64,000 nucleotides of DNA from Rallus limicola (taxonomy: Eukaryota > Chordata > Aves > Gruiformes > Rallidae). The position numbers and the translations under genes were made by a program. The notes beneath the pieces were generated by a model, which saw only the letters and a program-made list of their open reading frames with translations, ran no database searches and had not been told where the DNA came from. Below are positions 11,803 through 19,920 of the stretch, piece by piece. Where the stretch lies: NCBI GenBank assembly GCA_022605955.1, contig JAKCOZ010000314.1:186001-250000 (forward strand), given 5' to 3'. Position 1 is the stretch's first letter, and each line of letters opens with the position of its first letter.

Positions 11803-13216
11803 AGACATTTGTTATCCTCTTACAGGTGCACGAAGTGGTGATGTTGAAAGTTAGGCTGTGTCTTCTGTAGTGTCCCTGCTATGTTATCATATTTGTCTTA
11901 TTTTAAGAGCAGTGACTACGCCTGCAGGAAAGAAAGAAGTGACTAACTAAGCAGCAAGGGACCATGTCATAACTTGGCCCTTGTGATCAAACGTGAACGA
12001 GTGGGCCGATCTTCTGGCCCGCTACTAAGCACGGTGAATATTTAAGCATTCCCTTTGGCAGAGCGCAAAAGGAGTCCATTTTGAGAAAGCAGGGCCCTCC
12101 GTAAGCTTTAGTTGGAGTACCCTGGTAGGCTTGGTCTCCGTAATTCAGAGGCGGATGAGATGGAAGAGTCTTATCTGTGCCATGAAATTATAGTGTTCCG
12201 CTTTCAGAGAGCTGACCCCTCCGTACATTGAGGCTGTCGGTAGACATCCCCAGTGCCTGACTCAGTACAAGTCAGCAGTTTTGCGTTGCCCCTGTGTTGG
12301 ATGGCACAGGGATTCTGCTCATGTGTTCTCTTAACCATTACTCTACGACTTTCCCTCCCCCCTTGCTAATTTTTTCTACAAATGACTACCAAATAACATC
12401 TCAGCATAAACAGTTTGTTCCACGGTGAAATGAGGAAGATAGGATGTCATGGCACGTGTCTTGTGAGGAGAGTCAGACCGCTAGCAAGCCCACTGTCCTC
12501 CGTGATACTTTGTTCATTTTTGGATCCGCATTTAATAACCTGCTTGTAGAGGTCTCCGCAAGGGCCCTTTGCAGAAAGCTCAACAAACATGGCTGTAAGC
12601 AAATACCATAATTTACCAAATCCAATCATCCGAATTTAGCCATTGACAATATGCATCCTGAAATTCCCCATTCATGAAACCACGTGTCCAATTCGGAGAA
12701 TTCAATTTTCATGTCATCATTCATCTTGGACCTACTAATCACCTAACGCTGAGAGTCCGGACAGAGTTTCAGAACAACTACAATAAGGCAGCAACAAAGG
12801 GTAGTTACCGCCTGCTTCCGAGAGAGAGGCATATCTATAGCTAGATAGGTTAATAGTTTGAACGTTGTATTCGATTGCTTTGCCAATCAGGAGTGTTAGG
12901 AGTGCAGGTAACACTAGGGTCACGTTTGTGTAGGCACCCCTTGTAGTGTGCGGTCTCTAACTTGTCAGTTATCACAAACACACATTTTTCAAGGACTTCT
13001 AGATGATCGAAACGTTCCGCAGCGAAACTGGTGATCCATTATGGCTGCACTGGAAAATTTGACTTCAGTTACTGCGATCAGGATCCATCCTGGTTCACGG
13101 GCATGCTCATGTCTTCTTCTGGATCGATGGTCACTTCCACTTGGTTCTCATACCTGTAACGACATAGGCAAGTCTCCTTGCCCAAGTTAGTACGTGCTTC
13201 GGTTTCGGGTTTGTTG
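11803..13216 (-). other. Unidentified internal sequence of the retroelement (about 1.4 kb)
   Basis: This lies where env and the 3' untranslated region would be in a full-length relative. I see no recognisable env feature: no convincing signal peptide, no furin-type cleavage site and no long frame. Only short open frames exist on the minus strand. One, 12735-12923, has a hydrophobic stretch near its start (VLPALLTLLIG). Another covers 12447-12629. An ATG-less frame of about 50 codons, 13078-13230, ends …DMSMPVNQDGS. None resembles a family I know. A consensus-like splice donor, CAG|GTATGAG, occurs on the minus strand near 13150-13160. The stretch may be decayed env, a captured host sequence or a non-coding packaging region; the sequence alone does not decide. 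Confidence 0.5.
12351..12363 (-). promoter_or_regulatory. Second polypurine tract, identical to the 3' one
   Basis: The minus strand reads AGGGGGGAGGGAA, an exact 13-base match to the tract at 11790-11802 and 561 bp upstream of it in the element's sense direction. The flanks differ. It could be an internal plus-strand initiation site or a relic of a duplicated 3' region. Its function is inferred only from identity and composition. Confidence 0.55.
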
Positions 13217-13353
13217 TTTTTTTTTTTTTTTTATTTTTTTTTTTGGTTTATTTTTTTTTTTTTTTTTTTTTTTTTGTCTCTTTGTTTTGTTCTGTTTTGT
13301 TTCTCCTTTTCCTTTTTTTTTTTTTTTTTTTTTTTTTTTTCTTTTTTTTTTTT
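13217..13353 (-). repeat. A-rich low-complexity tract within the retroelement
   Basis: The + strand shows T runs of 16 (13217-13232), 11, 25 (13251-13275), 28 (13313-13340) and 12 bases, interrupted by short G, C and A islands, so the element's sense strand is an imperfect poly(A). It sits mid-element rather than at a 3' end. It may be an expanded simple repeat or the scar of a reverse-transcribed poly(A) joined during template switching. Run lengths are likely unreliable. The lysine-rich and phenylalanine-rich frames crossing it are artefacts. Confidence 0.9.
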
Positions 13354-13469
13354 CTTCATACAATTGGTCAAACATATAGCATATACAACAAACAACACAC
13401 AAAAAAAGAAACGAACTGCAAACTGACAAACGACCTTGTAAAATGCCAATTAGAACATCTACTCAGTTT
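13354..13469. other. Spacer between the A-rich and G-rich tracts; nothing recognised
   Basis: About 115 bp of ordinary-complexity sequence, AT-rich, with TTGTTTG-like simple patches on the sense strand. I see no gene, motif or RNA feature in it. Confidence 0.6.
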
Positions 13470-13504
13470 GGGAAGGAGGGGGGGGGGGGAAGGGGAGGGG
13501 GGGG
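13470..13504 (+). repeat. G-rich purine tract (C-rich on the element's sense strand)
   Basis: The + strand is G with a few A, including runs of 12 G (13478-13489) and 8 G (13497-13504). It directly truncates the RT fragment on its sense-downstream side, turning the reading frame into prolines. Four or more G-runs in about 35 bp give quadruplex potential on the + strand. It marks a rearrangement boundary inside the element. Confidence 0.85.
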
Positions 13505-13509
13505 TTGGT

Positions 13510-13797
13510 GATTTGTGTCCCGAGATATGTGAGAGAGGGACCTCTTTGCATTTTTGCAGCTTGAATTTCCAGACCGGCTTCAGCTAACTTCACTGCTACC
13601 TTCGATTCTAGTGGAGTGAGACCTTCTTGGGTATCTGTCGTAATTAGAATGTCATCCATGTGGTGTACTATGTAGGCTGTTTGGATAAATAACTCAGCTG
13701 TCCGGGAGCGGGAATTGCAGCTACGATTACCTCCTTGCATCTCGTCCCGCCCCATTCTTTTGAAGTCTTTCACCAGGTCTTTCAAGGGATCGTTCTC
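13510..13797 (-). pseudogene. pol: pol remnant: reverse transcriptase palm fragment
   Basis: The minus-strand frame contains AYIVHHMDDILITT followed by LAEAGLEIQAAKMQRGP and SLTYLGTQI. These are the RT catalytic xMDD motif and the segment after it, ending at the conserved LG motif. The catalytic aspartates are encoded at 13651-13656. The residue before MDD is His (13660-13662), where retroviral RTs normally have Tyr. Only about 65 residues of RT are present; fingers, thumb, connection, RNase H and integrase are absent. The sense-upstream part of the frame (GENDPLKDLVKDFKRMG…) is probably gag-derived or junctional, which puts the gag-to-pol deletion breakpoint near 13690-13780. The downstream end is cut by the G/C tract. 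It cannot encode a working polymerase. Confidence 0.85.
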
Positions 13798-14711
13798 ACC
13801 TCAGTCAGAGCTGCCTGACTCCTCCCCCACTCCTGGCAGATGTGCCTTTTATCTCCACCCCTGCATCCGGTCAGCGCCATCTTTAACTCTTTGTGGCGCA
13901 GCAACTTTTTCCATCTCAAAGAGTCCCTGGGCACCCCCCCATCTGCGGACGCATTGATATTCGTCTCATCTGTCCCTTTCGCGCCTTCCTTTGCCCACTG
14001 CGGTCGCATCCACGTTCCAGGGAGCCAGTCCTCTGGTTCAACTAGCACATCCGGGCATGTATCCTCCTGCTCGGTTGATTCCTCTCTCCGGTCCCCGCTG
14101 TGCTTTCCCTCTGGTCGGCGACCAGACTCCAGTCCACCCTCAGCCGACCCTGCTCCCGATTTCTCCGTCTCTCGCAAGTCACCGAAAGGGTAAAGTGGAG
14201 ACGCATTCGCAGCGCGTGGGTGAGGGGGTGGAGGAGAGTCGGGCGCAAGTCCTGACTGCGTTTGCGGTCGTTTTTTAGGAGAATTATCGCGTTTATCAAT
14301 TGGAAGGACTTGCCGTTTTCCTCCCTCCTCCACAGCCTGCTGTTCCTCTTTCTCCCTCAGGATGTTTCCCCACTCCTCTTCCGAATTCCCTGTTTCCCTT
14401 TTTTGCTCAATTAGATCTGTGTCAGTTTGAGTCCCTGCCGCGACGCTTTAACCCAGCAGCTCTCCGGCTGCTTCCCACATCGCCACTATTTTTCTCCAGG
14501 CTCTTAAAGCCTCAGCTGACCGCCCATTCATGGCCCCATCGGCCAGGGCAATAGTACAGCTCTGCCAGCTTCGGGGGAATAAAACGTCCCCAGCCCCACT
14601 GATCACTCCATCTTTCAGGAGTCGCTCGATACAGTTCTCAATGGCATTCGCTTTCACAGAAAGCACCCATTCCCGAGCGCACATTCGGACGACCTTAACA
14701 CTGGCCTCCAC
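13782..14711 (-). pseudogene. gag: gag remnant (matrix and adjacent region), broken
   Basis: One minus-strand frame runs for 310 codons with a single in-frame TAA at 14448-14450, after codon 87. The first part resembles an alpharetroviral matrix domain (EASVKVVRM near the start; AEALRAWRKIVAMWEAAGE near residue 75). After the stop comes an acidic, glutamate-rich stretch, then SPPPPHP (about residues 159-165) and SPLYPF (about 171-176), which resemble late-domain or PPPY-like motifs, and later DWLPGTW. The position expected for the initiating Met is GTG (14709-14711). The frame ends at TGA 13782-13784, before any recognisable capsid major homology region or nucleocapsid zinc knuckle. With no ATG, an internal stop and no capsid it is a pseudogene. 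Assignment rests on visual similarity and on position behind the primer binding site. Confidence 0.78.
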
Positions 14712-14758
14712 GATCCGGATCCTTTTCTGCCGACCTCCTTCGGTCCGCCGCTCACAAT
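14712..14758 (-). other. Very short 5' leader between primer binding site and gag
   Basis: Only 47 bases separate the primer binding site from the gag start position, much less than the several hundred bases of leader in exogenous avian leukosis-type viruses. The usual packaging-signal region is therefore missing or lies elsewhere. At the sixth gag codon the sense strand reads AAG|GTC, the place where these viruses have their splice donor, but the surrounding donor consensus is weak. Confidence 0.6.
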
Positions 14759-14776
14759 ATCACGTCGGGGTCACCA
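14759..14776 (-). promoter_or_regulatory. Primer binding site, tRNA-Trp type
   Basis: The minus strand reads TGGTGACCCCGACGTGAT, two bases after the 5' LTR end (…GACAGCA, then AA). The 18 bases match the tRNA-Trp primer site typical of avian sarcoma/leukosis viruses and related avian elements. This is the strongest single indicator of the element's lineage and of an avian host. Confidence 0.93.
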
Positions 14777-14778
14777 TT

Positions 14779-15031
14779 TGCTGTCTTCTGCATGACAGTC
14801 GATCCCGTCCGGGTGAAGCGACACAGGGAACCTCCCAGCCCCTGGGCCCAGCAATACTAACATCAATATGAGGATATTGCAAATGGCGTTTATTTACATT
14901 AAGACAACAGCTTATATAGGCTCCCAGCTTCGTTACCACCCAGTGCCCCCGTTACCTCTCGCGGGAGAGGGGAGGTCAAGGTGCCCTAACTTCCCGTACA
15001 GCCCGTGATCTTCCGGACGCAGTTCCCTACA
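14779..15031 (-). repeat. 5' LTR (253 bp), promoter end of the retroelement
   Basis: Identical by eye to the 3' LTR at 11536-11788. On the minus strand U3 runs from 15031 to 14888 and R/U5 from 14887 to 14779. It is bounded by TG and CA and is followed on its left by the primer binding site and on its right by the target duplication gagtta. The absence of LTR divergence implies recent insertion, or later homogenisation. Confidence 0.95.
14911..14918 (-). promoter_or_regulatory. TATA box TATATAAG of the 5' LTR
   Basis: TATATAAG on the minus strand lies 31 bases upstream of the inferred R start (GCCATTT beginning at 14887), the normal TATA-to-start distance. Transcription would run leftwards through gag. 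The AATAAA at 14889-14894 falls between TATA and start, as in avian leukosis-type LTRs. The same box is in the 3' LTR at 11668-11675 and could in principle drive transcription leftward into the satellite. Confidence 0.8.
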
Positions 15032-15037
15032 GAGTTA
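15032..15037. repeat. Target site duplication GAGTTA (right)
   Basis: Exact match to 11530-11535. It is followed by ttgctggacg, so the satellite unit resumes in register. Confidence 0.96.
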
Positions 15038-18000
15038 TTGCTGGACGTTTAGCATGTTTTGAACTGCAGTCTGCTAGGGCCGAGAAAAGCACCGTAGGAG
15101 GTTCCAGGCATGTTCCCTCTTTCCAGGCAAAGGAAAAGGCTGAGAGCCAAAGTGACAGGGTCTGCTTGTGTGTCCTGTTAGGAGGTTTCAGACAAGCTAT
15201 GCCTTTCAGTCCTAGCTTCTTTACTTTGGGAGTTATTGCTGGACGTTTAGCATGTTTTGAACTGCAGTCTGCTAGGGCCGAGAAAAGCACCGTAGGAGGT
15301 TCCAGGCATGTTCCCTCTTTCCAGGCAAAGGAAAAGGCTGAGAGCCAAAGTGACAGGGTCTGCTTGTGTGTCCTGTTAGGAGGTTTCAGACAAGCTATGC
15401 CTTTCATGCCTAGCTTCTTTACTTTGGGAGTTATTGCTGGACGTTTAGCATGTTTTGAACTGCAGTCTGCTAGGGCCGAGAAAAGCACTGTAGGAGGTAG
15501 CAGGTATGTTTCTTCTTTCCAGGCAAAGGAAAAGGCTGAGAGCCAAAGTGACAGGGTCTGCTTGTGTGTCCTGTTAGGAGGTTTCAGACAAGCTATGCCT
15601 TTCAGTCCTAGCTTCTTTACTTTGGGAGTTATTGCTGGACGTTTAGCATGTTTTGAACTGCAGTCTGCTAGGGCCGAGAAAAGCACCGTAGGAGGTTCCA
15701 GGCATGTTCCCTCTTTCCAGGCAAAGGAAAAGGCTGAGAGCCAAAGTGACAGGGTCTGCTTGTGTGTCCTGTTAGGAGGTTTCAGACAAGCTATGCCTTT
15801 CATGCCTAGCTTCTTTACTTTGGGAGTTATTGCTGGACGTTTAGCATGTTTTGAACTGCAGTCTGCTAGGGCCGAGAAAAGCACCGTAGGAGGTTCCAGG
15901 CATGTTCCCTCTTTCCAGGCAAAGGAAAAGGCTGAGAGCCAAAGTGACAGGGTCTGCTTGTGTGTCCTGTTAGGAGGTTTCAGACAAGCTATGCCTTTCA
16001 TGCCTAGCTTCTTTACTTTGGGAGTTATTGCTGGACGTTTAGCATGTTTTGAACTGCAGTCTGCTAGGGCCGAGAAAAGCACTGTAGGAGGTAGCAGGTA
16101 TGTTTCTTCTTTCCAGGCAAAGGAAAAGGCTGAGAGCCAAAGTGACAGGGTCTTCTTGTGTGTCCTGTTAGGAGGTTTCAGACAAGCTATGCCTTTCAGT
16201 CCTAGCTTCTTTACTTTGGGAGTTATTGCTGGACGTTTAGCATGTTTTGAACTGCAGTCTGCTAGGGCCGAGAAAAGCACCGTAGGAGGTTCCAGGCATG
16301 TTCCCTCTTTCCAGGCAAAGGAAAAGGCTGAGAGCCAAAGTGACAGGGTCTGCTTGTGTGTCCTGTTAGGAGGTTTCAGACAAGCTATGCCTTTCAGTCC
16401 TAGCTTCTTTACTTTGGGAGTTATTGCTGGACGTTTAGCATGTTTTGAACTGCAGTCTGCTAGGGCCGAGAAAAGCACCGTAGGAGCTTCCAGGCATGTT
16501 CCCTCTTTCCAGGCAAAGGAAAAGGCTGAGAGCCAAAGTGACAGGGTCTGCTCGTGTGTCCTGTTAGGAGGTTTCAGACAAGCTATGCCTTTCAGTCCTA
16601 GCTTCTTTACTTTGGGAGTTATTGCTGGACGTTTAGCATGTTTTGAACTGCAGTCTGCTAGGGCCGAGAAAAGCACCGTAGGAGGTTCCAGGCATGTTCC
16701 CTCTTTCCAGGCAAAGGAAAAGGCTGAGAGCCAAAGTGACAGGGTCTGCTTGTGTGTCCTGTTAGGAGGTTTCAGACAAGCTATGCCTTTCATGCCTAGC
16801 TTCTTTACTTTGGGAGTTATTGCTGGACGTTTAGCATGTTTTGAACTGCAGTCTGCTAGGTCCGAGAAAAGAACCGTAGGAGGTTCCAGGCATGTTCCCT
16901 CTTTCCAGGCAAAGGAAAAGGCTGAGAGCCAAAGTGACAGGGTCTGCTTGTGTGTCCTGTTAGGAGGTTTCAGACAAGCTATGCCTTTCATGCCTAGCTT
17001 CTTTACTTTGGGAGTTATTGCTGGACGTTTAGCATGTTTTGAACTGCAGTCTGCTAGGGCCGAGAAAAGCACTGTAGGAGGTAGCAGGTATGTTTCTTCT
17101 TTCCAGGCAAAGGAAAAGGCTGAGAGCCAAAGTGACAGGGTCTTCTTGTGTGTCCTGTTAGGAGGTTTCAGACAAGCTATGCCTTTCAGTCCTAGCTTCT
17201 TTACTTTGGGAGTTATTGCTGGACGTTTAGCATGTTTTGAACTGCAGTCTGCTAGGGCCGAGAAAAGCACCGTAGGAGGTTCCAGGCATGTTCCCTCTTT
17301 CCAGGCAAAGGAAAAGGCTGAGAGCCAAAGTGACAGGGTCTGCTTGTGTGTCCTGTTAGGAGGTTTCAGACAAGCTATGCCTTTCAGTCCTAGCTTCTTT
17401 ACTTTGGGAGTTATTGCTGGACGTTTAGCAGGTTTTGAACTGCAGTCTGCTAGGGCCGAGAAAAGCACCGTAGGAGGTTCCAGGCATGTTCCCTCTTTCC
17501 AGGCAAAGGAAAAGGCTGAGAGCCAAAGTGACAGGGTCTGCTTGTGTGTCCTGTTAGGAGGTTTCAGACAAGCTATGCCTTTCAGTCCTAGCTTCTTTAC
17601 TTTGGGAGTTATTGCTGGACGTTTAGCATGTTTTGAACTGCAGTCTGCTAGGGCCGAGAAAAGCACCGTAGGAGGTTCCAGGCATGTTCCCTCTTTCCAG
17701 GCAAAGGAAAAGGCTGAGAGCCAAAGTGACAGGGTCTGCTCGTGTGTCCTGTTAGGAGGTTTCAGACAAGCTATGCCTTTCAGTCCTAGCTTCTTTACTT
17801 TGGGAGTTATTGCTGGACGTTTAGCATGTTTTGAACTGCAGTCTGCTAGGGCCGAGAAAAGCACCGTAGGAGGTTCCAGGCATGTTCCCTCTTTCCAGGC
17901 AAAGGAAAAGGCTGAGAGCCAAAGTGACAGGGTCTGCTTGTGTGTCCTGTTAGGAGGTTTCAGACAAGCTATGCCTTTCAGTCCTAGCTTCTTTACTTTG

Positions 18001-19920
18001 GGAGTTATTGCTGGACGTTTAGCATGTTTTGAACTGCAGTCTGCTAGGGCCGAGAAAAGCACTGTAGGAGGTAGCAGGTATGTTCCTTCTTTCATGGCAA
18101 AGGAAAAGGCTGAGAGCCAAAGTGACAGGGTCTGCTTGTGTGTCCTGTTAGGAGGTTTCAGACAAGCTATGCCTTTTATGCCTAGCTTCTTTACTTTGGG
18201 AGTTATTGCTGGACGTTTAGCATGTTTTGAACTGCAGTCTGCTAGGGCCGAGAAAAGCACCGTAGGAGCTTCCAGGCATGTTCCCTCTTTCCAGGCAAAG
18301 GAAAAGGCTGAGAGCCAAAGTGACAGGGTCTGCTTGTGTGTCCTGTTAGGAGGTTTCAGACAAGCTATGCCTTTCAGTCCTAGCTTCTTTACTTTGGGAG
18401 TTATTGCTGGACGTTTAGCATGTTTTGAACTGCAGTCTGCTAGGGCCGAGAAAAGCACTGTAGGAGGTAGCAGGTATGTTCCTTCTTTCCAGGCAAAGGA
18501 AAAGGCTGAGAGCCAAAGTGACAGGGTCTTCTTGTGTGTCCTGTTAGGAGGTTTCAGACAAGCTATGCCTTTCAGTCCTAGCTTCTTTACTTTGGGAGTT
18601 ATTGCTGGACGTTTAGCATGTTTTGAACTGCAGTCTGCTAGGGCCGAGAAAAGCACCGTAGGAGGTTCCAGGCATGTTCCCTCTTTCCAGGCAAAGGAAA
18701 AGGCTGAGAGCCAAAGTGACAGGGTCTGCTTGTGTGTCCTGTTAGGAGGTTTCAGACAAGCTATGCCTTTCAGTCCTAGCTTCTTTACTTTGGGAGTTAT
18801 TGCTGGACGTTTAGCATGTTTTGAACTGCAGTCTGCTAGGGCCGAGAAAAGCACCGTAGGAGGTTCCAGGCATGTTCCCTCTTTCCAGGCAAAGGAAAAG
18901 GCTGAGAGCCAAAGTGACAGGGTCTGCTTGTGTGTCCTGTTAGGAGGTTTCAGACAAGCTATGCCTTTCAGTCCTAGCTTCTTTACTTTGGGAGTTATTG
19001 CTGGACGTTTAGCATGTTTTGAACTGCAGTCTGCTAGGGCCGAGAAAAGCACCGTAGGAGGTTCCAGGCATGTTCCCTCTTTCCAGGCAAAGGAAAAGGC
19101 TGAGAGCCAAAGTGACAGGGTCTGCTTGTGTGTCCTGTTAGGAGGTTTCAGACAAGCTATGCCTTTCAGTCCTAGCTTCTTTACTTTGGGAGTTATTGCT
19201 GGACGTTTAGCATGTTTTGAACTGCAGTCTGCTAGGGCCGAGAAAAGCACCGTAGGAGGTTCCAGGCATGTTCCCTCTTTCCAGGCAAAGGAAAAGGCTG
19301 AGAGCCAAAGTGACAGGGTCTGCTTGTGTGTCCTGTTAGGAGGTTTCAGACAAGCTATGCCTTTCAGTCCTAGCTTCTTTACTTTGGGAGTTATTGCTGG
19401 ACGTTTAGCATGTTTTGAACTGCAGTCTGCTAGGGCCGAGAAAAGCACTGTAGGAGGTTCCAGGCATGTTCCCTCTTTCCAGGCAAAGGAAAAGGCTGAG
19501 AGCCAAAGTGACAGGGTCTGCTTGTGTGTCCTGTTAGGAGGTTTCAGACAAGCTATGCCTTTCATGCCTAGCTTCTTTACTTTGGGAGTTATTGCTGGAC
19601 GTTTAGCATGTTTTGAACTGCAGTCTGCTAGGGCCGAGAAAAGCACCGTAGGAGGTAGTAGGTATGTTCCCTATTTCCAGGCAAAGGAAAAGGCTGAGAG
19701 CCAAAGTGACAGGGTCTTCTTGTGTGTCCTGTTAGGAGGTTTCAGACAAGCTATGCCTTTCAGTCCTAGCTTCTTTACTTTGGGAGTTATTGCTGGACGT
19801 TTAGCATGTTTTGAACTGCAGTCTGCTAGGGCCGAGAAAAGCACTGTAGGAGGTAGCAGGTATGTTCCCTCTTTCCAGGCAAAGGAAAAGGCTGAGAGCC
19901 AAAGTGACAGGGTCTGCTTG

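Larger units (their letters stand above)
11536..15031 (-). mobile_element. Alpharetrovirus-like endogenous retroelement, non-autonomous, 3,496 bp
   Basis: Two 253-bp direct repeats bounded by TG…CA, flanked by a 6-bp target duplication, enclose about 3 kb. On the minus strand the order is 5' LTR, an 18-bp primer binding site beginning TGGTGACCCCGACG (tRNA-Trp type, as in avian sarcoma/leukosis viruses), a short leader, gag remnant, RT fragment, low-complexity tracts, unidentified sequence, polypurine tract and 3' LTR. Protease, most of capsid and nucleocapsid, most of RT, RNase H and integrase are missing, and no env is recognisable. The element therefore could not move by itself, yet its LTRs are identical by eye, so mobilisation in trans is inferred. 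Known avian elements to compare are ART-CH, the EAV families and GGERV10; I cannot tell which is closest from sequence reading alone. Confidence 0.94.

Noticed and set aside
12447..12923. Short minus-strand frames as env genes
   Set aside because: 60-62 codons each, start codons weak, no signal peptide, cleavage site or transmembrane pattern convincing enough.
13178..13449. Poly-lysine and poly-phenylalanine frames
   Set aside because: Translations of the T/A homopolymer tract only.
14042..14299. Minus-strand 85-codon frame overlapping gag
   Set aside because: Out of frame with the gag remnant that carries the recognisable motifs; arginine-rich composition follows from the GC-rich gag sequence.
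13715..14871. Several + strand frames (13715-13957, 13840-14193, 13991-14278, 14300-14554, 14530-14871)
   Set aside because: Antisense shadows of the gag and RT remnants; no family resemblance.
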